Assembly (NCBI RefSeq): GCF_022770205.1
Contig: NZ_JALEIK010000027.1
Span: 1-64,000 of the forward strand
Direction of reading: 5' to 3'
DNA length: 64,000 nucleotides
From: Helicobacter sp.
Lineage (GTDB): Bacteria > Campylobacterota > Campylobacteria > Campylobacterales > Helicobacteraceae
Shown here piece after piece: positions 20,418-29,659 of the stretch. How positions within the stretch are numbered: the first letter of the stretch is position 1; each line of letters begins with the position of its first letter. The position numbers and the translations under genes are program-made. The notes below the pieces were generated by a model, which saw only the letters and a program-made list of their open reading frames with translations, ran no database searches and was not told the DNA's origin.

Positions 20418-21854
20418 CTATAAAATCATCCGCATCGTATCAATGAATTGATTAATATTGCCTTGCGTAACATAGTAATCTACACCTTTTTTCCTGATGT
20501 CTGTAAGTGCGATGTTGCTAGTGTTTTTGGGGAGGATTGCGCAAAATTTTGGAGTGCAGAGAGTTGTGCTAAAGAGTTCAATATATTTTTGTATAAAACT
20601 TAGAATATTCATTTCACACACTTCCCATTCCATAATGACAATGTGGTAATCCACAGGATTAGAAATGCTTAAATGGTTGTATGGGTCATTAGAAGTTGTG
20701 ATTTGTAAATCCTTATCAAAATTTTTCAAATATTCTTTATAACGCCTGCTATCGTCTTTTGAGCTTTGGATTAAGAGAATGTTTTTTTTAGAAAAGGTTT
20801 CTAGGTATTTTAAAAGATTAAAGAGTTCTTTAATTTCATTGCGGATTTTGTTTTTATCTAGGCTGTATAAAAAGTATTTTAGAAATGTTTTTGAGCTATA
20901 AGTGCCTGTGATTCCAGCCTTGATAAAAAACCTTCTTACGCTTAAACTGCGCTTTGCTCTTTCCCAAAGTAATGTGTCTAAATCATAGGCTTTTGCATTT
21001 AGGAGTTTGATAAAATCTTGTTTTAGTGTGTTTGTTAGCGGGAGATAGTTTCTTAAAAATGTTTCAAAATGCTCTTTGGAGAATGTATCCCTTGCTTGAG
21101 TGGCTTTAGCAAGCTTCTCTTTCTCTTCAGAGAGATATTGGAGCAAATCTACATAGCGTTTGCGGAGTTTTTTAAGATTGCTTAGGGCTTGTGCGTAGGC
21201 GGCGCTGTTTGTATCGGTGCGTTTTGCAAATTGATCTTCCATAGTTTTTAGTGCTGTTCCCATAGTGGATTGTTGGATTGTTGTGCTTTTGATTAGGGAT
21301 TGTGTGCTTTCAATGAGTTCTTCCATTTTTACAAATTCTATTTGGCGCGCTAAAAAAATTTTTTGATAGGAGTATTGCGGAGGATAAGAGACTTTTTTAG
21401 CAAAGGATTCGTATTCTCTATCCAATGCACTAAGCTCTGATTTTAGGCTTGTTAAAGTGGCATTTGAAATGGTGCTATCTAGCTCAAAGAGATTATTATA
21501 AGCGGTAAATAAAAAGCGTTTAATGCGTAAAAAATCTAAATCTTTTTTAGAGTCAATGTCTTTTTTGTGGTGCTTAATGAGATTTTCAACACCGCCAAAA
21601 TGCTCATAAATGCACTCTTTAATGCTATGTGTTTGGCGGATGGTAAAAGCTTGATTGGGATTTTTTTTAGGACGCACGAGAATGACTTGTATTTTGTCGT
21701 TGTTGAGTTCAAATTCAACTTCCATATTGGGTGTGATGTCTTTAAAATCTGCATCCCATACGCTCAAATCAAATGCAAAGCGTCGTTTATTGCGCGCTTG
21801 TTCAATCAAACCGCTTTTTGTTTGTGTGTTTAGTCCAATTAAATAACCAACCAT
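20418..21854 (-). CDS. Multidomain protein: OB/S1-like N-terminus, coiled coil, degenerate receiver-like C-terminus
   Basis: N-term GYLIGLNTQTKSGLIEQARNKRRFAFDLSVW; C-term NILLIQSSKDDS...YHIVIMEWEV...FCAILPKN...GVDYYVTQGNINQFIDTM. Confidence 0.5.
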   Translation of the reverse strand: MVGYLIGLNTQTKSGLIEQARNKRRFAFDLSVWDADFKDITPNMEVEFELNNDKIQVILVRPKKNPNQAFTIRQTHSIKECIYEHFGGVENLIKHHKKDIDSKKDLDFLRIKRFLFTAYNNLFELDSTISNATLTSLKSELSALDREYESFAKKVSYPPQYSYQKIFLARQIEFVKMEELIESTQSLIKSTTIQQSTMGTALKTMEDQFAKRTDTNSAAYAQALSNLKKLRKRYVDLLQYLSEEKEKLAKATQARDTFSKEHFETFLRNYLPLTNTLKQDFIKLLNAKAYDLDTLLWERAKRSLSVRRFFIKAGITGTYSSKTFLKYFLYSLDKNKIRNEIKELFNLLKYLETFSKKNILLIQSSKDDSRRYKEYLKNFDKDLQITTSNDPYNHLSISNPVDYHIVIMEWEVCEMNILSFIQKYIELFSTTLCTPKFCAILPKNTSNIALTDIRKKGVDYYVTQGNINQFIDTMRMIL

Positions 21855-21887
21855 TCCCTTAACCCTTTAAAAGCTAAAACATTTCAA

Positions 21888-22607
21888 TTATATTAAAGAC
21901 GCAAAAAGGGCAAAACGCCCGCAGTTAGAATCTCGCCGATAGGAGAAAAAGCTTGCATCGCAGCAAGTGCATTGTGGAGCGATGCTGTAGTTTTTGAGAG
22001 TGTATGTTTCTAATTGTGCTTTAATGGTGGCAATTAAATCTAAATAAAGTTTTCCATTACGCAAAATTCTGCCTTTTTCTAAAATATCCCCGTTAAAAAC
22101 CTCTTCTTTTACTTCATAGCAACAATTTCTAATGGAAGGTCCAACAAAGATAAAAATAGCACTTAAGCAACTATGGAATCGCTTTTGTAAAAGCTCTAGT
22201 GCATTAATTAGGATTCCATTTTGTAAGCCAACACGCCCAGCGTGGAGTAAAATTAGAATCTTTTTTTGTGTATCAAAAAGCAAAATAGGATTACAATCTG
22301 CAACCATAACCATACCGATAATGCCTTTTTGTGTGATTAAGATTCCATCTCCTTTGCCTAAAAATCCTCCCGATTTTGCTTCTATGATAGTGTTTCCGTG
22401 TATTTGATGGAGATAGGCTAGGTTTTCTAATTGAAAAGGCGAGATTAAGGCACTTCTGTTTTGTAGAATACTCTCTTTAGAATCACTGCCAAAGGCAACA
22501 TTAAGCGGAGCGTGGCTTAGGAATGCAGAAACGCCATTAGGTGTTTTGATATGTGTTTTTTGTGTGCATATAGTGGGATAAGGTTTTAAAGTGTTATTTG
22601 GAATCAT
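21888..22607 (-). CDS. pgeF: Peptidoglycan editing factor PgeF/YfiH (laccase-domain) family
   Basis: HQIHGNTI, VADCNPILLFD, HAGRVGLQNGI, VGPSIRNCCYEV motifs. Confidence 0.88.
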   Translation of the reverse strand: MIPNNTLKPYPTICTQKTHIKTPNGVSAFLSHAPLNVAFGSDSKESILQNRSALISPFQLENLAYLHQIHGNTIIEAKSGGFLGKGDGILITQKGIIGMVMVADCNPILLFDTQKKILILLHAGRVGLQNGILINALELLQKRFHSCLSAIFIFVGPSIRNCCYEVKEEVFNGDILEKGRILRNGKLYLDLIATIKAQLETYTLKNYSIAPQCTCCDASFFSYRRDSNCGRFALFASLI

Positions 22608-23599
22608 AATTCTTGGTCATAATCTGCATAGTTTTGCATAATTAAATAAGTCCCTTTGGAGATGTCTAATAAAGGATTTGGTGAGAGATTAATCTTTATT
22701 TTTAATTCTTCTTCTAAATAGTCTTTTAGTCCCTGCATCAAGGCTAATCCTCCTGTTAGCACTGCTCCATCGTCAATTAAATCCGGTGCAACTTGTGGTG
22801 GAGCTTCGTGGATGGCTTCTAAAATCACACGCTTGATTTTTTCCATACTTTTTAAGAGGAGATTTTTAAAGTCATTAAGCTGTAATTCATAGGCAATGGG
22901 CATTCCGTTGATGAGGTTTTTTGCGCTAATGTTAATGCTAGGATTATCTGAGAAGACATTGATGCTATGTTTAATGTTCTCTGCGATATCTTTACTAATG
23001 CTAATGCTTTTGTTGTGGCGACAAAATTCCATAATGGCATAATCCATAAAATCTCCTGCCTCTTTAGTGAAGGCACTTGTTACAAGCCCTCCTAAAGAAA
23101 TGATGCTAGCTTCTACAAGCCCCCCGCCAGCGTCAATAACCATTTTTGCGCGTGCAGTGCTAATATCAAGCCCAGCACCTACACTAGCACTAAAGGGATA
23201 TTCTATCAAAAAAACTTCCTTTGCGCCTGCAAGCATTGTGGCTTCATACAAAGAGTGGCGTTCTACTTGCGTCAAATTTTGAGGAATGCTGATTCCAACT
23301 CTAGGGGCTAAAGAGTTTGTTTTTCCTTTCTCAATCAAGGCTTGCATAAAGATTTTTGTGGTTTCAAAATCACTAATTGCTCCTTTTGAAATGGGATTAA
23401 TCACGCTAATTTCTCGTGGCGCACGCCCTAGCATTTTTTTTGCGTGATTGCCAATAGCTAGTGTGCGTGTGCTGTTGTATTTATTTTCTAGTGCAATGCA
23501 GGTTGCTTCGCAAAATAGCACTTCATCAGTATTGTTGCGCACAATGGTATTTGCTGTCCCTAAATCCACTGCAATATCGGTTCTATCAAATAAAGCCAT
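22604..23599 (-). CDS. MreB/actin-like protein, divergent, no mreC adjacent
   Basis: DIAVDLGTANTIV, VIDAGGGLVEASIISLGG, LTGGLALMQGLKDYL nucleotide-binding motifs. Confidence 0.85.
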   Translation of the reverse strand: MALFDRTDIAVDLGTANTIVRNNTDEVLFCEATCIALENKYNSTRTLAIGNHAKKMLGRAPREISVINPISKGAISDFETTKIFMQALIEKGKTNSLAPRVGISIPQNLTQVERHSLYEATMLAGAKEVFLIEYPFSASVGAGLDISTARAKMVIDAGGGLVEASIISLGGLVTSAFTKEAGDFMDYAIMEFCRHNKSISISKDIAENIKHSINVFSDNPSINISAKNLINGMPIAYELQLNDFKNLLLKSMEKIKRVILEAIHEAPPQVAPDLIDDGAVLTGGLALMQGLKDYLEEELKIKINLSPNPLLDISKGTYLIMQNYADYDQEL

Positions 23600-23664
23600 A
23601 AAATCCCAATCTAAATTTTTGGGGAATTATACATTAATAAATAGTAAATTTTATGCGTTTTTGT

Positions 23665-23670
23665 TATAAT
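23665..23670 (+). promoter_or_regulatory. -10 box TATAAT upstream of the M48 peptidase gene
   Basis: TTGTTATAATGG in the divergent spacer. Confidence 0.5.
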
Positions 23671-23720
23671 GGAGGCGGGTTTATTGGATTTTGCTAGTGA
23701 GTTTAGGCAAATTTAAATGA

Positions 23721-24947
23721 TTGCAAGGGTTTTTAATGTTTATTTTTCTGTGTTATGCGTTATTTTTGAGTGTTCCAAAGATTGTTTTGTCTGTGCTTCA
23801 GTTAGGTTTTTTAAAACAAGAGGGCGCAAAAGAGCCTTATATCTTAGAGAGAACAAAATTCATCCAAGCTGCGCGCTATGCAACTTTGCGTGAGAGATTA
23901 AGCATCATAAGCACGCTTTTGGATTTAGGGTTTGTTGGTTTTTGGCTTTTGTATGGATTTAGAGAGTTAGAAAATGTGCTAGATTTTTCCCCCTTAGTGG
24001 AATCTGTGGTATTTGTGCTTTGTTTTTTGGTGGTGCAAGCGTTGGTAGCTTTACCCTTAAGTGCGTATCAAACTTTAGTGGTGGATAGGGAGTTTGGCTT
24101 TGCTAAGGGGGGAGTGAAGCTTTTTATAAAGGATACTTTAAAATCTTTTGCGTTGCTTTTAGTAATTGGGGGAATCTTAATTTTTGCGTTTAGTTGGATG
24201 ATTTTAAATGTGGAAAATTGGGAGCTTTATGCTTTTATATTGGGAGTTGTGTTGATTGTAAGTCTTAATATGCTTTATCCAATAGTCATTGCGCCTTTGT
24301 TTAATAAATTTTCACCTTTAGAAAATGCAGAGTTAAAAGAAGCGATTAATGCTTTGCTTGTGCGTGTTGGATTTAAAAGTGAGGGTGTGTTTGTGATGGA
24401 TGCTTCTAAAAGAGATGGACGATTGAATGCCTATTTTGCTGGGCTTGGGAGAGCAAAAAGAGTGATTTTGTTTGATACGCTATTAGATAAGATTTCTCCT
24501 GCATCACTCTTAGCGGTGTTAGGACACGAATTAGGACATTTTAAGCACTATGATCTTTATAAAATGATGGTGTTCATTCTTGGATTCTTTGCCATTCTTG
24601 TGTTTTTTGTGGCAAATCTACCAGAGGCACTTTTTGCTAGTGCAAACTTAGAAGTAAGCGCGCAAGCAAATCTTGTCTTTTTATTGATTTTAAGTGCGCC
24701 TTTTGGATTTTATTTTATGCTTATAGTGAATTTTTTAAGTTGTAAAAATGAGTTTAATGCGGATAAATTTGGAGCAAGTTTAACAACAAAGGAAGATTTA
24801 GCAAATGCTTTGCTTGTGCTTGTTAAAGAGAATAATTCCTTTCCACTTGCACATCCTTTATATATGCGTTTTTATTATAGCCATCCGCCCTTAATGGCAA
24901 GGCTTATTGCTTTAGATTGTGGGCATTTGGGAAAAAGTGTAGCATAG
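23721..24947 (+). CDS. M48 family (Ste24/CAAX prenyl protease-like) metallopeptidase
   Basis: VLGHELGHFKHYD zinc motif; multi-TM; ENAELKEAI, KRDGRLNAYFAGLG. Confidence 0.92.
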   Translation: MQGFLMFIFLCYALFLSVPKIVLSVLQLGFLKQEGAKEPYILERTKFIQAARYATLRERLSIISTLLDLGFVGFWLLYGFRELENVLDFSPLVESVVFVLCFLVVQALVALPLSAYQTLVVDREFGFAKGGVKLFIKDTLKSFALLLVIGGILIFAFSWMILNVENWELYAFILGVVLIVSLNMLYPIVIAPLFNKFSPLENAELKEAINALLVRVGFKSEGVFVMDASKRDGRLNAYFAGLGRAKRVILFDTLLDKISPASLLAVLGHELGHFKHYDLYKMMVFILGFFAILVFFVANLPEALFASANLEVSAQANLVFLLILSAPFGFYFMLIVNFLSCKNEFNADKFGASLTTKEDLANALLVLVKENNSFPLAHPLYMRFYYSHPPLMARLIALDCGHLGKSVA

Positions 24948-24962
24948 GGGTGAAGGGTAAAG

Positions 24963-25811
24963 ATGCGTGGAACTATTGCAGGATTGTTAAATGTTGGCAC
25001 ACAGATTCTGCAACACAATGCAATAATGCGCCCACGCTTAGAAGCAGAGGTTTTATTAGGCTTTGTGTTGGGGCTACAAAGAGTGGAGTTGCACGCACAT
25101 TTTGATCGCATTGTGGAATCTTTTTTTGTAGAATCGTATTTTAGGCTGCTTAAACGCCGCGCAAATCACGAGCCTATGGAGTATTTAATAGAAAAGGTGA
25201 GTTTTTATGGCGAGGAGCTATACATTTCTTATGGTGCTTTGATTCCGCGTCCTGAAACAGAGATTTTAGTGGATAAAGCATTGCAATTAATTTTAGATAA
25301 AGATTGTAAAAATATTGCAGAAATTGGTGTGGGAAGTGGCGCGATTAGCGTGATGCTAGCGCATTTAAGCAAGGATTTAAAAAGCGATTCCAACTTTTAT
25401 GCTAGCGATATTTCCCCTGAAGCCTTGTTTAATGCCTGTGTGAATAGGGAAAAATTTAGGGTGAAAAATTTAAGTTTGCATTTGGGTGCGTATTTGGATT
25501 TTAATGCAAAGCTTAGGATTAATTTTGATGTTTTGGTGTCAAATCCGCCTTATATTAAAGAAGGCGAGATGCTTCCAAAATCTCTATCCTATGAGCCACA
25601 AAAAGCACTTTTTGGAGGGGAGAAGGGTGATGAGATGCTGTGCCATATTATTGACTTGGCGCAAGAGAATCGCATTCCATATTTGCTTTGTGAGATGGGC
25701 TATAATCAAAAAGAGAGCATTAAGGTGCATTTAAGCAATATCCCCCATAAAAGTGTGGAGTTTTATAAGGATTTAGCGGGGCTAGATCGTGGCTTTGTGA
25801 TTAGTTTTTAG
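24963..25811 (+). CDS. prmC: Peptide chain release factor N5-glutamine methyltransferase
   Basis: IPRPETEILVD, EIGVGSGAISV, VSNPPYIK motifs. Confidence 0.93.
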   Translation: MRGTIAGLLNVGTQILQHNAIMRPRLEAEVLLGFVLGLQRVELHAHFDRIVESFFVESYFRLLKRRANHEPMEYLIEKVSFYGEELYISYGALIPRPETEILVDKALQLILDKDCKNIAEIGVGSGAISVMLAHLSKDLKSDSNFYASDISPEALFNACVNREKFRVKNLSLHLGAYLDFNAKLRINFDVLVSNPPYIKEGEMLPKSLSYEPQKALFGGEKGDEMLCHIIDLAQENRIPYLLCEMGYNQKESIKVHLSNIPHKSVEFYKDLAGLDRGFVISF

Positions 25812-25817
25812 CGATTC

Positions 25818-26216
25818 CTATGTAAAGATAACTCCATCAATTCCGTATTCTATGGCGTTTTCAATTTGCTTCTCTTGTGTGATGCACAACAATATCTTTG
25901 CGTCAAAGAGATAGGTTTCTGCAAGTTTTTGTAAATGCCTTGCAAATGTTAAGTCAGAAGTTAGTAAGTAGTGTGCGCCTAGATTAATCAAAAGCATCGC
26001 TTCTGTAATATTTGCTGGGATAACTCCAAAGTTTAGATGGTTGTCTTGGCAGTATTTTGCCAATTGTAAAAGTGTAGTAGAGTCGCTATGGGTTAAGATT
26101 AAAAAATCATTTGGCAATGTATTTTGGATTTTAGTTTTTTCTGTTGCAAAAATAAGATTTAAAGGTGTGATTAAGGGGTGGTTTAAGATTAGCATTGTGC
26201 GCATTCCTTGGAGCAA
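25818..26216 (-). CDS. Conserved hypothetical protein (TIM-barrel-fragment-like)
   Basis: Intact 132 aa ORF overlapping the next gene upstream; no confident family. Confidence 0.55.
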   Translation of the reverse strand: MLQGMRTMLILNHPLITPLNLIFATEKTKIQNTLPNDFLILTHSDSTTLLQLAKYCQDNHLNFGVIPANITEAMLLINLGAHYLLTSDLTFARHLQKLAETYLFDAKILLCITQEKQIENAIEYGIDGVIFT

Positions 26217-26404
26217 TAGTATTTGCCATCTTGAAGAATTGCTTCATCGCTTGAAACATAAGTGCCACATTTTGAGCATTCTAATAGAATGGAATCTTTT
26301 TGATGTTTTTTTTCTTTGTCTTCTTGTTTTGGGGATTTTGGTTTTTTAAAAAAGAAATAATAGATTCCAACAATGCAGAGTGCAAAAATAATCCATTTTA
26401 ACAT
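26189..26404 (-). CDS. PP0621-like small membrane protein with Cys pairs
   Basis: N-terminal TM, CSKCGTYVSSDEAILQDGKYYCSKEC. Confidence 0.75.
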   Translation of the reverse strand: MLKWIIFALCIVGIYYFFFKKPKSPKQEDKEKKHQKDSILLECSKCGTYVSSDEAILQDGKYYCSKECAQC

Positions 26405-26961
26405 AAAATATCCTTTCCATTAATGATAAGATATTGCGATAGAGTGTGTGCAAAGCGTGAGTGTTTTAGTCCTTTTGGCAATTCATTTTCTACATTTGAG
26501 CCTTTATAGAGTAAAAGTGTTGTGTCATTTTTGATGCAATGCTTGCATTTTTCCAAAAGCATTTTCACATCAAAAGCTGCTCTTGAAGTGATGAAATCAG
26601 GCAAGCTTTCAAGGTTTAAGGATTCTATTTTTTTGCGCGCAATGCTTAGGTGTGTTAGTTTTAAATGGGCTTTTATGTTTTGTAAAAAGGAGGCTTTTTT
26701 GGCGTTTGGCTCACATAAAATTGTTGGAATCTCAAGGGCAATGTGTAAAGGAATGGCAGGAAAGCCATTGCCGCTACCAATGTCAAGCAGTAAATGTTTA
26801 TTATTCAAATTAACTTTACTTAAAGGATACAAAGAGTTTTCAATATTTTTTTGAATACTTTTAGCATCTTTTGCACCACTTAGGCTATGGATTGCATTCC
26901 AAGAGAGTAGCATTTGTGTGTAGTTTTCTAAAAGTTCTTGTTGTTTGTGATTAAGTTGCAT
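26398..26961 (-). CDS. rsmG: 16S rRNA (guanine527-N7)-methyltransferase
   Basis: DIGSGNGFPAIPLHIA, TSRAAF motifs. Confidence 0.92.
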   Translation of the reverse strand: MQLNHKQQELLENYTQMLLSWNAIHSLSGAKDAKSIQKNIENSLYPLSKVNLNNKHLLLDIGSGNGFPAIPLHIALEIPTILCEPNAKKASFLQNIKAHLKLTHLSIARKKIESLNLESLPDFITSRAAFDVKMLLEKCKHCIKNDTTLLLYKGSNVENELPKGLKHSRFAHTLSQYLIINGKDILC

Positions 26962-26969
26962 TGTATCTC

Positions 26970-28046
26970 TTATAAAATTAGCATTCCATCGCCATAGGAA
27001 TAAAAGCGATAGTTGTTTGCAATGGCTTCTTTATAAAGACTTAAGGTTTGTTCCAATCCGATAAAAGAGGCAACTAGCATTAAAAGCGTAGTTTTTGGCA
27101 GATGGAAGTTGGTTAAAAGTGCGTGGGTGGCTTTTGGTGGGTTTTGTGGGTGTAAAAATAAATCGCACTCTCCATTTAATGCTTTGCCTTCTTTAAAAGC
27201 TTCACTTCTTGCATAGGCTTCAATTGTGCGTGTTGCAGTTGTGCCAATGGCGGTGATGTGTTTTGCGTCTTTGATTTTTGTTGCGGAATCTTGGGGTATA
27301 AAAAAGGATTCCGTGTGCATTTTATGCTCTAAAATATTCTCTGTGCTAACCCCAATAAATGTTCCTGCGCCTATATGCAGAGTGATTTCTGCCGTGTTAA
27401 AATGCGCTTTTAAAGACGCATAAGACTCTTTGCTAAAATGCAAGGAAGCAGTGGGAGCAGCAATTGCTCCTATGTGCCTAGCAAACACACTTTGGTAGTC
27501 TTCCTTGTCTGCTATTGTGGCATTGCGCTTGATGTAAGGGGGCAGGGGAATGCGTCCGTTATGTTCTAAAAAAGTAAAGAAATCATTGCAACTTAGCGGA
27601 ATCTCTTCATTTTCTTGTAGGGTAAAAAACTCCGCTTCTTTAAATCCGATTCCAATATTTTGGCTTAAAATCCTAGCATAGACTCTACCAAAGGCAATAA
27701 TGCTGCCTATTTTTAAACGCCCTTTAAATTGCATTAAATAGCGATTTTTATCAAGTTCTTTATGGAATAATGCTTCAATTTTTGCTCCACCTTGTGTGGA
27801 ATCTTTTTTAGAGTTTTGCAGGATTTTTTTACCATAGATTCTAGCAGGTAGGACTTTCGTGTTGTTAAACACAAGTAAGGTGTTTTTTGGTAAAAAGCTT
27901 GCAAAATCCTTAAAAGTGCTATGTGTAATGCTGCAATTCTTGCGGTTAAACACAAGCAATTTTGCTGCTTCTTTTGGGTGAATGGGTTTTGTTGCAATGC
28001 ACTCTTTTGGAAGTGTGTAGTTGTAACTTGAGAGTAGGGTATCCAT
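26970..28046 (-). CDS. queA: tRNA preQ1(34) S-adenosylmethionine ribosyltransferase-isomerase
   Basis: NNTKVLPARIYG, PTASLHF, LHIGAGTF, TNFHLPKTTLLMLV motifs. Confidence 0.96.
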   Translation of the reverse strand: MDTLLSSYNYTLPKECIATKPIHPKEAAKLLVFNRKNCSITHSTFKDFASFLPKNTLLVFNNTKVLPARIYGKKILQNSKKDSTQGGAKIEALFHKELDKNRYLMQFKGRLKIGSIIAFGRVYARILSQNIGIGFKEAEFFTLQENEEIPLSCNDFFTFLEHNGRIPLPPYIKRNATIADKEDYQSVFARHIGAIAAPTASLHFSKESYASLKAHFNTAEITLHIGAGTFIGVSTENILEHKMHTESFFIPQDSATKIKDAKHITAIGTTATRTIEAYARSEAFKEGKALNGECDLFLHPQNPPKATHALLTNFHLPKTTLLMLVASFIGLEQTLSLYKEAIANNYRFYSYGDGMLIL

Positions 28047-28777
28047 TAGTCTTCTTGTGGCTCTTCTTTATAGGGATTTACCATTTTTGCAATTATAATA
28101 GAAAGCCCATAGAGCAAGGTTAAGGGGATTGCCATTAAGAATTGTGAGAGCATATCAGGGGGAGTTAGAAGGGCTGCTAGGACAAAGATAAGCACAATGG
28201 CAAATTTAAAGTAGCTTTTTAGTGTTTTATCTGTTACTAGTCCAATTTTTGCTAGAAAAAATGTAACCACTGGGAGTTCAAAAGATACACCAAAGCCTAC
28301 CATCAATTTTGCAAAAAATCCTACATAATCCCCAATGCTAGGAAGGGCAGTAAAAAGTTGGCTACCAAAATTGATTAAATATCCAAAACCTATGGGGAAG
28401 GCAATGTAATAAGCAAAGGCACAGCCACATAAAAAGAAAAATGTCCCAAAAATCACAAAAGGAAGCACAAGTTTTTTTTCATTTTCATAAAGTCCGGGGG
28501 CTACAAATGCCCAAATTTGCCAAAAAATTACAGGCAGTGCGAAAATAAAACCGCTAAAAAACGCCACTTTAATGGCTGTGAAAAATGCCTCACCAACTTG
28601 AGTGAAAATCACACTCTCACGCCCTTTTGGCAAGGCAGTGCTTAAGGGTGCTACCATCCAATCTAAAATGATTTCCCAAAAATAAAACGACGCTGCAAAT
28701 GTGATAGTAAGGGCGATTGCAATGCGGATTAAACAGCGGCGTAAATCTTGGATATGGGGCTTTAAATCTTCAAGCAT
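28046..28777 (-). CDS. tatC: Sec-independent protein translocase TatC
   Basis: MLEDLKPHIQDLRRCLIR, FGVSFELPVV, LTPPDMLSQ; internal Met gives the standard TatC start. Confidence 0.95.
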   Translation of the reverse strand: MLEDLKPHIQDLRRCLIRIAIALTITFAASFYFWEIILDWMVAPLSTALPKGRESVIFTQVGEAFFTAIKVAFFSGFIFALPVIFWQIWAFVAPGLYENEKKLVLPFVIFGTFFFLCGCAFAYYIAFPIGFGYLINFGSQLFTALPSIGDYVGFFAKLMVGFGVSFELPVVTFFLAKIGLVTDKTLKSYFKFAIVLIFVLAALLTPPDMLSQFLMAIPLTLLYGLSIIIAKMVNPYKEEPQED

Positions 28778-29237
28778 TAAGATTCCTTGTGTCTTGTGGA
28801 GTTGTTTCAAGGTTTAGGGTGGCTGTGCTAGTGTTTGGTTTGGATTCCTCTGTGTTTTGTGAAGTTTTAGCTTCTGTTTGGGGGCTTAATGCAGAATCTT
28901 TTTTTTGGTTTTGTAGCTCTTGTGGTAGAATTTGTTGCGTTGGGGTTTTAGAATCCTCTAAAAGCGTTGCATCTAAATCAAGTGTTTTTAAATCCAGCTC
29001 TTTTGTTAGATTGTGCGCTTCTTGTGTGATGCTATTTTTATAAGCTAAGGCTTCTTCTTTAATTTTATTAAGATTAATCTCCCTATCTAAGCTTTCTTTT
29101 GCCTCCTCCATTGTTTTTTTGATGGCACGAAAGAGTTTTGCTATATCCACAAGTGCTTTTGGTAATTTTTCTGGTCCTAGAAAGATGATTGCCACAACGG
29201 CAATCATTAAAATTTCAAAAAATCCCATTCCAAACAT
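28770..29237 (-). CDS. tatB: Sec-independent protein translocase TatB
   Basis: MFGMGFFEILMIAVVAIIFLGPEKLPKALVDIAKLFR; adjacent to tatC. Confidence 0.93.
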   Translation of the reverse strand: MFGMGFFEILMIAVVAIIFLGPEKLPKALVDIAKLFRAIKKTMEEAKESLDREINLNKIKEEALAYKNSITQEAHNLTKELDLKTLDLDATLLEDSKTPTQQILPQELQNQKKDSALSPQTEAKTSQNTEESKPNTSTATLNLETTPQDTRNLNA

Positions 29238-29334
29238 TGCTAAATTGCCTTTTTTGTTAGCTGTTGGGATTTTATCTAATTTTGGAATAAAGTGTGCTTA
29301 GAAAAGTTTAGAATTTTACTAAGAAGGTGTAACA

Positions 29335-29655
29335 ATGGATAGAATTTTAAGCAAGGTAATGTTTGGAAAAGTGCTATTTATGGCGTCATTAGTTGGGGTT
29401 TTATTTGGGTTTAGTGGGTGTATTTCTCCTAAAGCAGATGCGTTTTTACTAGGTGTTGGGCTTGGTTCTGCAACAACGGCGTATTTTTTAAAAGGGGGAA
29501 GCATTGCGGGGTATAGTTTGCACTCTTTTCAAAATGGGAGTAAGAATCCTACCACACAACAACACAGGGATTTTTCAATCCCTAGTGAGCTAGAGTGGCA
29601 ATATATGGGAGAAGAGATTTTTTCTCAAACACAACAAGCACAAGGGAGATTTTAA
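29335..29655 (+). CDS. Putative lipoprotein/membrane protein, hypothetical
   Basis: N-terminal hydrophobic segment with lipobox-like GFSGC. Confidence 0.6.
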   Translation: MDRILSKVMFGKVLFMASLVGVLFGFSGCISPKADAFLLGVGLGSATTAYFLKGGSIAGYSLHSFQNGSKNPTTQQHRDFSIPSELEWQYMGEEIFSQTQQAQGRF

Positions 29656-29659
29656 AAGG

